DNA of 64,000 nucleotides from assembly GCF_000308695.1 (NCBI RefSeq), contig NZ_BAGG01000021.1, positions 62,001-126,000 of the forward strand, read 5' to 3'. This DNA is from Nocardia takedensis NBRC 100417. Lineage in GTDB: Bacteria; Actinomycetota; Actinomycetes; Mycobacteriales; Mycobacteriaceae. Under the pieces are notes generated by a model. It worked only from the letters and a program-made list of their open reading frames with translations. It did no database searches and was not told the DNA's origin. Each line of letters starts with the position of its first letter. Within the stretch, counting starts at the first letter, position 1. The position numbers and the translations under genes are program-made. Shown here one piece after another: positions 1 to 8,843 of this stretch.

Positions 1-553
1 GCAGTTCGCCCTGGATCCAGCCGGTGAGGGTGTGGATGAGCCCACCGACCAGGTAGGTGGCCCGGAAGTCGACCGCCGGGTCGACCTGGGCGTCGGCGAT
101 CCCGTAGAAGCCGATGCCCTCGGCGGCGACCAGTCGCGAGAAGACCCGCGCGGTGTCGGTGATGCGGGTCCGCAGTTCCGCGGTGGCCAGTCCGTCGATG
201 AACGACACCCGCGCTTTGCGCGGGTCGTCGGTGAGCAGGTGGATGCCCGCGGTGATGGCGGCGTGCGCTTTGGCGCGCGAGTCGTCGGGGGCGGTGCGCA
301 GCGCCTCGACGATCGCGACGGCCATCTCGGCGGCGATCCGGTCGATCACCGCGGTCAGCACCGCGTCACGGCCGTCGAAGCTCTCGTAGTAGTAGCGCTC
401 GTTGAGGCCGGCCTGCGCGCACAGCCCCGACACCGTGAGTTTGGCGAAGCCGTGGGTGCCGATGAGTTCGAGGGCGGCGTCGAGCAGGGCCGTGCGGCGC
501 TGGGCGCGACGTTCGTCGGCGGAGACACCGCCGTAGGTCCGCTGCGCAGTCAC
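1..553 (-). CDS. TetR-family transcriptional regulator (C-terminus beyond window)
   Basis: The reading frame starts at GTG 553 and runs off the left edge, giving about 184 residues without a stop. The first 55 residues form a TetR helix-turn-helix: an RRTALLDAALELIGTHGF helix, then KLTVSGLCAQAGL and the NERYYYESFDGRDAVL segment typical of the DNA-recognition helix. The rest is the helical ligand/dimer domain. It is divergent from the DUF2236 oxygenase gene, with about 100 bp between them, so it probably controls that gene and itself; a 17-bp inverted repeat at 605-621 is the obvious operator candidate. A CAGAAT hexamer ends six bases before GTG, suggesting a leaderless transcript. The ligand cannot be predicted. 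Confidence 0.85.
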   Translation of the reverse strand, partial: MTAQRTYGGVSADERRAQRRTALLDAALELIGTHGFAKLTVSGLCAQAGLNERYYYESFDGRDAVLTAVIDRIAAEMAVAIVEALRTAPDDSRAKAHAAITAGIHLLTDDPRKARVSFIDGLATAELRTRITDTARVFSRLVAAEGIGFYGIADAQVDPAVDFRATYLVGGLIHTLTGWIQGEL

Positions 554-559
554 CGGTCG

Positions 560-565
560 ATTCTG
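560..565 (-). promoter_or_regulatory. -10-like hexamer for leaderless tetR transcript
   Basis: CAGAAT on the minus strand lies six bases before the GTG at 553. The same hexamer and near-identical spacing precede the TetR gene starting at 5154. The first base departs from the TANNNT consensus. Confidence 0.35.
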
Positions 566-604
566 ACACGCCGCGCGACTCGGCCGGCGCGGTTGCCCTT
601 CGCG

Positions 605-621
605 AGAATCTGGAGGATTCT
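605..621. promoter_or_regulatory. Candidate TetR operator (AGAATC-N5-GATTCT)
   Basis: A perfect 6-bp inverted repeat with a 5-bp spacer lies between the divergent TetR and DUF2236 oxygenase genes, about 30 bp before the oxygenase ATG. Size and position suit a TetR dimer site. The assignment is by position only. Confidence 0.4.
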
Positions 622-652
622 ATTGCCAGATGTGCTCGACGAGGAGGCTCCC

Positions 653-1585
653 ATGTCCGACGCCGGCTATTTCGCCGACCATTCGATGATCCGGCGGGTC
701 ATGAGCAAGCGGGCCGTCGGCCTGACCTACGGGCAGCGCGCGCTCGTCGTCGGCGCGGTCAACCCGCTGCTGTTCGTCGGGACGGCCGAGAGCACCGAAC
801 ACCGCATGACCCCCTACACCCGCCTCGCGCTCACCGGGAAGCTGTTCGAAGCCGTGTTCCTCGGCAGCAAGGCCGAAGCGGATCGCGCCCTGGCCTACAC
901 CACCAAGAAGCACGCGAAAGTCGTCGGCGCGCTGCCCGAGGACGCCGGGGTGCACCATCCGGCGGGCACCGGCTATTCCGCCCTCGACCCGCACCTGATG
1001 TTCATGACCATGGCCTTCACCTTCGACTCGGCCGAGGTCATGCACGACCTGCTGGTGCGCACCCTCACCGACGGCGAACGCGACGCCCTCTACCGCGACT
1101 ACGTGCGCTGGGGCGAACTGTTCGGCATGCCCGCCGACGCCGCGCCCGCGACCTACCCCGAATTCCGCCGCTGGTACGACGCCTATCTCGACTCCGAGCG
1201 GCTGTTCCTCACCGACGAAGCCCGCCTGGTCGGCGCCTACCTCGCGGGCGCGCGCGTCCCGTACCCGCAGCGCCCGCCCCTCCAGCAGGTCACCTCGGCG
1301 TTCTACCTGCTGGTGCAGGGCAGCCTGCCGCCGCGCGTGCGCGACCTCTACGGCATGCGCTGGGGGCTGGCCGAACAACTGGCCCACCGCGCGCTGGCCG
1401 CCGGAGTGCGGGCCGCCCACGTGGCCCCGCCGCTGGTCCGTCCGGTGCTGCGCGACACCCTCGCGGGCCCGAGCGCGCCGCTGTACAAGCTGGTGTCCAA
1501 GCGTGAACACGCCCTGCACCGCAGCGGCCGCCCGAGCATGCCGGGCATCGAACCGCGCGAACGGGCGGCGCGGAATTCCGCTTGA
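653..1585 (+). CDS. DUF2236 (Lcp/MpaB-type) oxygenase-family protein
   Basis: This 310-residue protein matches the DUF2236 family, which includes latex-clearing protein and the fungal MpaB oxygenase, predicted b-type-heme oxygenases of large hydrophobic substrates. The family signature is visible as GYSALDPHLMFMTMAFTFDSA around residues 102-122, followed by an H-D-L-L helix and a helical C-terminal half. I chose ATG 653 because GAGGAGG sits just upstream; the frame stays open further 5' but that stretch overlaps the divergent regulator. No signal peptide is visible, so it is probably cytoplasmic. The divergent TetR gene suggests substrate-induced expression. The substrate is unknown. Confidence 0.85.
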   Translation: MSDAGYFADHSMIRRVMSKRAVGLTYGQRALVVGAVNPLLFVGTAESTEHRMTPYTRLALTGKLFEAVFLGSKAEADRALAYTTKKHAKVVGALPEDAGVHHPAGTGYSALDPHLMFMTMAFTFDSAEVMHDLLVRTLTDGERDALYRDYVRWGELFGMPADAAPATYPEFRRWYDAYLDSERLFLTDEARLVGAYLAGARVPYPQRPPLQQVTSAFYLLVQGSLPPRVRDLYGMRWGLAEQLAHRALAAGVRAAHVAPPLVRPVLRDTLAGPSAPLYKLVSKREHALHRSGRPSMPGIEPRERAARNSA

Positions 1586-2638
<1,053 letters not shown>

Positions 2639-2680
2639 TCCCGGTCGCACCCGCGAGGTTCCGGTCGAAGGGGCTGAACG

Positions 2681-3703
2681 GTGCAGGTGATCGACAACAT
2701 CAAGGCCGGGGTCGAGCGGCGGGTCCAGGCGCGTCCGTGGCTGGACCATCTGATCCGCGCGGGCGGGCGCTATCAGCGGCAACGCGGCGACTACTACGCC
2801 GCGGGTATCACCTATTTCACGGTGCTGTCGTTGTTCCCGCTGCTCATGGTCGCCTTCGCGGTCGCGGGGTTCATCCTGTCGAGCAGGCCGGAACTGCTCA
2901 CCGAGATGCAGGACAAGATCATCGAGAACATCCCCGGCTCGCTCGGTGACCAGATCAACGAGTTGATCGACCAGGCCATCAACTCCCGCGGCACGGTCGG
3001 CATACTCGGTCTGCTCGGCGCGGCCTACGCGGGCCTCGGCTGGATGGCCAACCTGCGCGCCGCCCTCACCGAACAGTGGGACCAAAAGACCCAGGAACCC
3101 AACTTCCTGCTCAGCAAGATCTCCGACCTCGGCGCGCTACTCGGTCTCGGACTCGCCTTCGTGGTGTCGTTCGGGCTCTCGGCGCTCGGGTCGAGCACGC
3201 TGGGCGCGCAGGTCCTGGAACTGCTGAATCTCGACGGCCTGCCCGGTGCGCGGTGGCTGCTCGGCCTGCTCTCGATCGTGCTGGCGCTGCTGGCCACCTG
3301 GGCGGTGTTCGCCTGGATCATCGCCCGACTGCCGCGCGAACCGGTCACGGTGAAGAGCGCGGCCAAGGCGGCGCTGCTCGCGGCGGTGGCCTTCGAGCTG
3401 TTCAAATTCGTCGCCACCATCTACTTGCAGATCGTCCTGCGCAGCCCGGCGGGCGCAACCTTCGGCTCGATCATCGGCCTGATGGTGTTCAGCTACATCA
3501 CCTACCGGATCATCCTGTTCGCGACCGCCTGGGCGGCCACCGCCTCGGACAACCTGCACGAGGCCGACGTGCCCGCCCCGGCCCCGGCGGTCATCCGGCC
3601 ACGGGTCACCTCGAGCACGGGCGTCGGCGGGATCTCCGCCGCGGCCTCGTTCGGCGCGGGAGCGTTGGCGGCCTTGGTCCTCAGCCGGTTCCGCAAGCGC
3701 TGA
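2681..3703 (+). CDS. YihY/virulence factor BrkB family membrane protein
   Basis: This 340-residue protein has about six membrane segments in the YihY/BrkB pattern. An early amphipathic region is followed by AAGITYFTVLSLFPLLMVAFAVAGF near residue 43, then helices around residues 105-125, 150-175, 195-225, 230-260 and 265-290. The last helix, near 320, is an Ala/Gly-rich stretch ending in SRFRKR. The family was once called ribonuclease BN in error; its actual function is unsettled, with lipid or envelope transport proposed. GTG 2681 is the start. It lies downstream of trpS on the same strand and converges on the carboxypeptidase gene. Confidence 0.9.
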   Translation: MQVIDNIKAGVERRVQARPWLDHLIRAGGRYQRQRGDYYAAGITYFTVLSLFPLLMVAFAVAGFILSSRPELLTEMQDKIIENIPGSLGDQINELIDQAINSRGTVGILGLLGAAYAGLGWMANLRAALTEQWDQKTQEPNFLLSKISDLGALLGLGLAFVVSFGLSALGSSTLGAQVLELLNLDGLPGARWLLGLLSIVLALLATWAVFAWIIARLPREPVTVKSAAKAALLAAVAFELFKFVATIYLQIVLRSPAGATFGSIIGLMVFSYITYRIILFATAWAATASDNLHEADVPAPAPAVIRPRVTSSTGVGGISAAASFGAGALAALVLSRFRKR

Positions 3704-3728
3704 CCGGGTCGACGGCCGCGTGCCGCCG

Positions 3729-5018
3729 TCAGCCCCGGCGGGGGCGGGTGAGGCGACGGGCCCCGATCAGCAGCGCCGCCACCAGCACGACGCCGCCGAC
3801 GACCAGCGTGAGCCGCATATCGTCGTCCTCGGTGGAACGCGGGGGATCGGCGCGCTGGTCCGTACCCGGCGGCGGCGCGGCGACCAGCACGGGGTTCTCG
3901 GGCGCGTCCGCCGAGGGCAGCGTGCCGACCGAACTGCCCGCGGGCAGTGCGAAGGCGTAGTCGAGCAGTCGCGCGGCCTGCTCCCACGGGCGGATCGGTT
4001 TCACCTCGGCCTGCAACAGCGACACCACCAAACGGCGGCCGTCACGCTGGGCGGCGGCGACGAAGGTCTGGCGCGCGTCGTCGGTGAACCCGGTCTTGCC
4101 GCCCAACGCGCCGTCGTAGTTGTAGAGCAGGTGATTGTCGTTGCCGATCGGGAAACCGGGGTGGTCGACGTCGTCCGGGTTCGCCGGATCCTTCGGGTAG
4201 CCGGGGAAGTCGACCTGTTCGGTGTGGATCAGTTCGGCGAACAGCGGGATGGTCATCGCCTCGCGGAACAGCAGCGACAGATCGTAGGCCGAGGTGCTCA
4301 TCCCCGGCCCGTCAAGACCGGACGGACTGGCGGTGCGGGTGTCCAAGGCGCGCAACGCCTTCGCGGTCTCGTTCATCTTGGCCACGGTGGCCTCGGTGCC
4401 GCCGAGTTGGGCGGCGATCGCGTGCGCGGCGTCGTTGCCGGAGGCCATGATCAGCGCCTGCATCAACTGGCGGTTGGTGTAGCGCCCGCCCGGACCGATG
4501 CCGACGCGGGTGCCGTCCATGTCGGCGTCGGCCTGCGTGCCGGTCACCGTCTTGTTCAGGTCCAGCGCCCGCAACGCCACCGTCGCCAGCAGGACCTTGA
4601 TAGTGCTGGCGGGCCGGTAGCGGCCGTGCGGGTCCTTGGCGGCCAACACCTCGCCGGTGTCGAGATCGGCCACCACCCAGGACGTGGCCGACAGGTCCGC
4701 GGGCGCGTCCGGCGCGCCGGCGGGCAGCACGACGCCACATTCGGCCATCCTGGCCCCGCCCAGTGCCGGTGTCGGCACCGGCAGCGCGGTCGGCGTCGGC
4801 TCGCCCGGTCGCGGGACCTCCGAGGAGTCGATCGCGGTGGGGGGACGGGACTTCTGCGGGCAGGCGTCGGTGTTCGGTGTCGTGAACGGCGTCGGCGTGG
4901 TGCTGCTCGGCGGTGTCGCGAACGCGGTCGGCCACAGCCCGCCGCCGACGGCGGCCGCCGCGACCAGGCCCGCGGCCAGGCAGCGGACGGCGGTGCGGCG
5001 AAGGTCGAGGGTGCTCAT
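3729..5018 (-). CDS. D-alanyl-D-alanine carboxypeptidase (S11 penicillin-binding protein, DacB1-like)
   Basis: This 429-residue low-molecular-weight penicillin-binding protein trims the terminal D-Ala from peptidoglycan stem peptides. An N-terminal hydrophobic segment (about residues 12-35) acts as signal or anchor, followed by a Pro/Thr-rich linker to about residue 100. The three S11 motifs are complete: STIK at 138-141, SGN at 193-195 and KTG at 308-310. A C-terminal hydrophobic helix followed by TRPRRG indicates a second membrane anchor. ATG 5018 is preferred; the open frame extends upstream but overlaps the divergent TetR. It corresponds in position and architecture to mycobacterial DacB1 (Rv3330 from memory). 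Confidence 0.93.
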   Translation of the reverse strand: MSTLDLRRTAVRCLAAGLVAAAAVGGGLWPTAFATPPSSTTPTPFTTPNTDACPQKSRPPTAIDSSEVPRPGEPTPTALPVPTPALGGARMAECGVVLPAGAPDAPADLSATSWVVADLDTGEVLAAKDPHGRYRPASTIKVLLATVALRALDLNKTVTGTQADADMDGTRVGIGPGGRYTNRQLMQALIMASGNDAAHAIAAQLGGTEATVAKMNETAKALRALDTRTASPSGLDGPGMSTSAYDLSLLFREAMTIPLFAELIHTEQVDFPGYPKDPANPDDVDHPGFPIGNDNHLLYNYDGALGGKTGFTDDARQTFVAAAQRDGRRLVVSLLQAEVKPIRPWEQAARLLDYAFALPAGSSVGTLPSADAPENPVLVAAPPPGTDQRADPPRSTEDDDMRLTLVVGGVVLVAALLIGARRLTRPRRG

Positions 5019-5026
5019 CGCCTCCG

Positions 5027-5032
5027 AGCCTA
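5027..5032 (-). promoter_or_regulatory. -10 hexamer (TAGGCT) for the carboxypeptidase gene
   Basis: TAGGCT lies eight bases before ATG 5018 on the minus strand, matching the actinobacterial TANNNT -10. A leaderless or near-leaderless transcript is implied. Confidence 0.4.
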
Positions 5033-5140
5033 TCGGCCGGGCGTGTCCGCGCGCCCCCGGCGCGGCCGGGTTCGCCCGCCGCCGCTGCCGGGCGTGTCGG
5101 CCGCCCGGGACGACGACGGGCACGTTCGCCGAGAATGCGA

Positions 5141-5146
5141 CAGAAT
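5141..5146 (+). promoter_or_regulatory. -10-like hexamer (CAGAAT) for the second TetR gene
   Basis: CAGAAT ends seven bases before ATG 5154, the same arrangement as at the TetR gene at 553. No ribosome binding site is visible, consistent with leaderless translation. Confidence 0.35.
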
Positions 5147-5153
5147 CGACGAC

Positions 5154-5741
5154 ATGTCGGTCGAAGATCCCACTGTCGGGAATCCCACCGGGTCGGGAAG
5201 GACCCGCCACCGGATACGCACCGAGGCGTATCGGCTTTTCCGGGAACGCGGCTACGGGGATACGACCGTCGAACAGATCGCCGAGGCCGCCGGAGTTTCC
5301 CCGAGCGAATTCCTGCGTCATTTTCCCACCAAGGATCAGGTGGTCCTCACCGCGCGCCTCGAGCCGCTGATGAAAACCGCCCTGGCCAGGGAACCGCGCG
5401 ACCTGCCGCCACTCACCGCCTTCCGCAACGCCGTGACCACCGTATTCGTGAACCTGACCGCCGAGAATCTCGCCTTCGAGCAGGAACGCGAGGCGCTGCT
5501 ATATCACATCCCGGATCTGCGGGCCGCCGTCACGACGCAGTTCGAGCGCGATATCGACGCGATTTCCGGACTGCTCGCCGAACGACTCGGCCGCGACGAA
5601 ATGGATTTCGAGATCCGGGTCGCCGCGGGCGCGATCGCGGGATGCGGACTGGCCATCGCGAAGATGGTGCCGGTCAACGCCGACAACATCAGTCGGGCGC
5701 TGACGCTGTTGGAAGCCGGTCTGCCGTTGCGGGCCGAATGA
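5154..5741 (+). CDS. TetR-family transcriptional regulator
   Basis: This 195-residue protein has a clear TetR DNA-binding domain at about residues 14-62: RTEAYRLFRERGYGDTTVEQIAEAAGVSPSEFLRHFPTKDQVV, with a Ser-Glu-Phe variant of the usual recognition helix. The remainder is the all-helical ligand domain. It starts at ATG 5154, divergent from the carboxypeptidase gene. Its last 53 bp overlap the 3' end of the convergent phenylalanine hydroxylase gene. No target is evident. Position alone cannot show whether it regulates either neighbour. Confidence 0.9.
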   Translation: MSVEDPTVGNPTGSGRTRHRIRTEAYRLFRERGYGDTTVEQIAEAAGVSPSEFLRHFPTKDQVVLTARLEPLMKTALAREPRDLPPLTAFRNAVTTVFVNLTAENLAFEQEREALLYHIPDLRAAVTTQFERDIDAISGLLAERLGRDEMDFEIRVAAGAIAGCGLAIAKMVPVNADNISRALTLLEAGLPLRAE

Positions 5742-6630
5742 GCGGATTCCCGCGCAGCGGGGTCTCGTCGTCCATGGTCGCGAAGAAATTCCCGAGCACG
5801 TCCTCGATCTCGTCGAGCGATTCCGCGCAATAGAGCACCGGTTGGTAATGGGTGATGTCGTAGGCGGCGGCGCCCATCGCCCACACGTCCAGCGGTCGCA
5901 ACTCCGCGTGCCGGAATTCCTCGATCTCCCCGTAGGACGACAGCAGACCCGCACCGTAGCAACGGATCTCGCCCTCCTCGCGCAGCACGCCGAATTCCAG
6001 CGAGAACCAGAACACGTCGGCGAGGAATTTCAGCGCCCGCTCGGTGCGCAACCGGGCCGCCGCCGCGCCGACGGTCTCGTAGAGGGCCGCGAAACGCGGA
6101 CTAGCCAGCTGGGTGGCGTGCCCGATGATCTCGTGCACGGCGTCCGGTTCCGGGGTGTAGAGCGGCGCGGAATGGTGGCGGATGTACTGGGTCGAATGGA
6201 AGACCCGCTCGGCGAAGGAACCGAAGAATTCCCGCAGCGGCACCAGACCCGCCGCCGGGACGTAGCGGAAACCCGTCAGCGGGGCCAGCGCGGCCCCGAC
6301 CTCGGCCAATTGCGGAATGCGATCCGTCGGCAGCGCCAACCGCCCGGCGGCCGCGCGGATCTCGGCGCAGGCGTATTTCCGGTGTTTGCGCGCCAGTTCC
6401 ACCGACACCGTGCGCCACACCCGCTGTTCGTCGGCGGTGTAGTCGACCGGCGGCGGCGCGTCGCCCGGCCGGTATTCCAGCGCCATGGCCGCGATGGCAT
6501 TTCGCCTGGCGCGATATGCCCGGTCGTGGACGCCGGGATGTTCTTCGCTCAGGTGGACGGTCACGTCTCCCGTACCGGTGCGCGTCACCGGTGAATACAG
6601 CCGAGCCTCGGTGAACATGTGTCGATGCAA
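5689..6630 (-). CDS. phhA: Phenylalanine 4-monooxygenase (aromatic amino acid hydroxylase)
   Basis: This 313-residue protein belongs to the pterin-dependent aromatic amino acid hydroxylases, which convert phenylalanine to tyrosine with a non-heme iron and tetrahydropterin. The iron-binding facial triad is intact: His166 and His171 in PDAVHEIIGHA, and Glu212 in VFWFSLEFGV. No N-terminal regulatory ACT domain is present, as usual in bacteria, and the length is slightly above the common 260-300. Either of two nearby methionines (6630 or 6618) could start it. The 3' end overlaps the convergent TetR gene by 53 bp. No pterin recycling gene lies next to it. Likely role: phenylalanine catabolism or tyrosine supply. 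Confidence 0.92.
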   Translation of the reverse strand: MHRHMFTEARLYSPVTRTGTGDVTVHLSEEHPGVHDRAYRARRNAIAAMALEYRPGDAPPPVDYTADEQRVWRTVSVELARKHRKYACAEIRAAAGRLALPTDRIPQLAEVGAALAPLTGFRYVPAAGLVPLREFFGSFAERVFHSTQYIRHHSAPLYTPEPDAVHEIIGHATQLASPRFAALYETVGAAAARLRTERALKFLADVFWFSLEFGVLREEGEIRCYGAGLLSSYGEIEEFRHAELRPLDVWAMGAAAYDITHYQPVLYCAESLDEIEDVLGNFFATMDDETPLRGNPLIRPATADRLPTASAPD

Positions 6631-6753
6631 GCACCCCGGGGGCCGCGCGACAACAATCGACCCGCCGACTGCGCAGAATGCCTACGATTCGCCACCCGCG
6701 ACGCCCGCTATGCCGCAAGATGACAAAAGTACGAAGGAGTACGAGGAGGACGT

Positions 6754-6936
6754 GTGATTTCCGTGCGGATCGATCTCGATCAGCGTTTGCTGGCCCAAGC
6801 CGCCGCCATCATGGGCACCGACGGCGGCAACGCCACGGTCAACGAGGCGCTGCGCCGGATCGTGGTGCACGAGCGGCAACTGCGACATCTGGAGCGGCTC
6901 GCGTCCCGGGAATCGCGCACGCTCGCCGCCCGCTGA
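6754..6936 (+). CDS. VapB/MetJ-type antitoxin-like protein without adjacent toxin
   Basis: This 60-residue protein has the N-terminal ribbon-helix-helix pattern of type II antitoxins of the VapB (DUF2191) group: SVRIDLDQRLLAQAAAIMG, a linker, then NATVNEALRRIVVHERQLRHLERLA. It starts at GTG 6754 behind a strong AGGAGGA. A VapC PIN-domain toxin usually follows directly, but the next 82 bp are non-coding and the next gene is RadC. It may be a solitary regulator or the remnant of a toxin-antitoxin pair. Confidence 0.75.
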   Translation: MISVRIDLDQRLLAQAAAIMGTDGGNATVNEALRRIVVHERQLRHLERLASRESRTLAAR

Positions 6937-7018
6937 CCCCGCGCCGGACCGCCCGTCCGCGACCTGTCGGTGCGCGCCGGCATCATTGCCGTCACCAACG
7001 CATTCGAGGGGGCTGCGC

Positions 7019-7696
7019 ATGTCGGTACCGATCGCCCATCTGCCGTCCGGCCAACGGCCGCGCGAACGTCTGCTGACGCTGGGGCCGCAGGTCCTCAGCG
7101 ATCTCGAACTGCTCGCGCTGCTGCTCGGCCAGGGCAGGCCGGGAGCGAGCGCGCTGGACCTGGCCGCCGAACTGCTCGCCGAACACGGCGGCATCGCCGG
7201 TGTCGCCGCCGCGCGCCCGGAGGAACTGGCGCGCCATCGCGGCGTCGGGCACGCCAAGGCGGCGCTGATCTCGGCGGCCTTCCAACTCGGGGCCCGCGCG
7301 CGGCACGCCGGTCAGCGCGCGCCGCGTCTGGAACGCGCCGCCGACGTCGTCGCCGTGGCCGCGCCGCTGTTCGCGGGGGTGCGGGTGGAACGTCTGCTGG
7401 TCCTGGTCTGCGATGCCGGACATCGGTTGCGGCACACCGTCTTCGTCGCCGAGGGCGCGATCGACCGGGTCGCGGTCCCCGTCCGCGAGATCCTCAACGC
7501 GGTGCTGCGCCACGACGGGCGGGCCTTCGCGGTCGCGCACAACCATCCCTCCGGTGATCCCGCGCCCAGCCGGGAGGACCGCGCGGCCTCGGCGCTGCTG
7601 CGCTCCGCCGCGGGCACCGTCGGTCTGCGTTTCCTCGAGCACGTGGTGGTCGCGGGTGACCGCTGGTCGGTCGCCGCGCCGCTCACGGGCGTGTGA
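7019..7696 (+). CDS. RadC family JAB-domain protein
   Basis: This 225-residue RadC-family (DUF2466) protein has an N-terminal helix-hairpin-helix-like region (SDLELLALLLGQGRPGASALDLAAELL, then EELARHRGVGHAKA) and a C-terminal JAB/MPN domain. The JAMM metal signature is complete: His174-x-His176-Pro-Ser178, then Ser184 and Asp187. It starts at ATG 7019. Despite the name, RadC proteins are not demonstrated repair enzymes; the domain predicts a metal-dependent hydrolase or isopeptidase-like activity. It lies between the orphan antitoxin and an alpha/beta-hydrolase-fold gene and does not look associated with mobile DNA here. Confidence 0.93.
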   Translation: MSVPIAHLPSGQRPRERLLTLGPQVLSDLELLALLLGQGRPGASALDLAAELLAEHGGIAGVAAARPEELARHRGVGHAKAALISAAFQLGARARHAGQRAPRLERAADVVAVAAPLFAGVRVERLLVLVCDAGHRLRHTVFVAEGAIDRVAVPVREILNAVLRHDGRAFAVAHNHPSGDPAPSREDRAASALLRSAAGTVGLRFLEHVVVAGDRWSVAAPLTGV

Positions 7697-7775
7697 GGGT
7701 GCGGCCCCGGTGTCGGACGGTGCGGCGGGCACGTGCTGATATAGGCGTGCGTGCCGAACCGGTGGAAGGTGGTCC

Positions 7776-8687
7776 ATGAACGAGACGCAGGCGCACGAAC
7801 CCGGCTCGCCGCCGATCGGCGAGCGGGTCCGGGTCGCGGGGCGGCACCTGTTCCTGCTGCGCGCGGGCGAAGGCGGCCCGGCGGTGGTGTTCCTGCCGGG
7901 CGCGGGCGGGGTCGGACTCGACTATCTGAACCTGCACCGCGCGGTCGCCGAGTTCACCACCTCGGTGCTCTACGACCGCGGCGGCACCGGGTGGAGCGAA
8001 TCCGCCGACCTGCCGCGCACCGCCAGCGAGGTCGCCACCGAACTGCGTTCGCTGCTCGCCGAAGCCGGCGTCCCTGGCCCGTATCTGCTGGTCGGCCACG
8101 GACTCGGCGGCGCCAACGCGCGCCGCTTCGCCCAGGTGTTCCCCGAGGACACGGCGGGTTTCGTCGGCTTGGAGCCGTTCCACGAGGAATGGGACGCCCA
8201 CATGCCCGCCGATATGCACCTGGACCAGACCCCGGCCGTCGCGCCGGGCCGTTTCCAGACCGCGCTGCTGCGCGTGCTGTCGCGCCCGTTCTACCGCAAG
8301 CTGTACGCCGACTGGCCCGCCGAGGTGCGCCGCCCGCTGGTCGCGGGCCACGTCAGCCGGGAGTGGATGCTGGCGGGCGCGCGCGAGCGCCGCAACGCCA
8401 CCGCCCTGCGCGCGGAACTGCGCGGCGGGCCCGCCTTCCCCGACATCCCCGCGGTCTATCTGGCCGCTCTCGGCGGCGACAACGGCCAACGCCGCGTGCT
8501 CACCAAGAAGATGCTCGCCGAACTCAACGACGCCAAGACCGCGCTCTACACCGCGGCGGCGGCCGAGGTCGGCGCGGGCGAGTTCCGCCCCGTTCCCGAG
8601 GCCAGGCACAGCACCTTCCACCTGGACGCCCCCGAACCGATCGTGGCCGTCATCCGCGCTCTGCACACCCGCGCGCGCACCGACTGA
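7776..8687 (+). CDS. Alpha/beta-hydrolase-fold protein lacking the nucleophile Ser
   Basis: This 303-residue protein has the alpha/beta-hydrolase layout: PAVVFLPGAGG (oxyanion-hole strand, about residues 34-44), YDRGGTGWSE (about 67-76), the nucleophile-elbow strand YLLVGHGLGGANARRFA, and a late histidine in EARHSTFHLDAP near residue 282. The elbow reads GHGLGG, so Gly109 sits where Ser, Asp or Cys should be. The DNA codons are clear (GGC CAC GGA CTC GGC). It may be catalytically dead, a binding protein, or use another residue. ATG 7776 follows GGAAGGTGG. A long hairpin downstream separates it from sdhB. Confidence 0.85.
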   Translation: MNETQAHEPGSPPIGERVRVAGRHLFLLRAGEGGPAVVFLPGAGGVGLDYLNLHRAVAEFTTSVLYDRGGTGWSESADLPRTASEVATELRSLLAEAGVPGPYLLVGHGLGGANARRFAQVFPEDTAGFVGLEPFHEEWDAHMPADMHLDQTPAVAPGRFQTALLRVLSRPFYRKLYADWPAEVRRPLVAGHVSREWMLAGARERRNATALRAELRGGPAFPDIPAVYLAALGGDNGQRRVLTKKMLAELNDAKTALYTAAAAEVGAGEFRPVPEARHSTFHLDAPEPIVAVIRALHTRARTD

Positions 8688-8796
8688 CCGAGGCGCGTCG
8701 GCTCCGACGGGCGCGGTGACGAGGGCGATATCCCGGCGCGCGGCGGCTTTACGATCCACGAGCGCGGCGGTTTCGCGCGGACGCGCCGGAAACGAC

Positions 8797-8830
8797 GAAG
8801 GCCGCCGCGCTCCGGGAGCGGGCGGCCTTC
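8797..8830. terminator. Bidirectional hairpin terminator between convergent genes
   Basis: GAAGGCCGCC and GGCGGCCTTC form a 10-bp stem, extended inside by CGCTC/GAGCG around a 3-nt loop, giving about 15 pairs with one bulge. It lies between the hydrolase-fold gene (+) and sdhB (-), and can serve both. No long U tract follows, as is common in high-GC actinomycetes. Confidence 0.7.
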
Positions 8831-8843
8831 GCGGACCGGGGGA

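Noticed and set aside
32..652. Upstream 5' extension of the DUF2236 oxygenase reading frame
   Set aside because: It is antisense to the TetR gene, has no family similarity and the real start has a strong ribosome binding site at 653.
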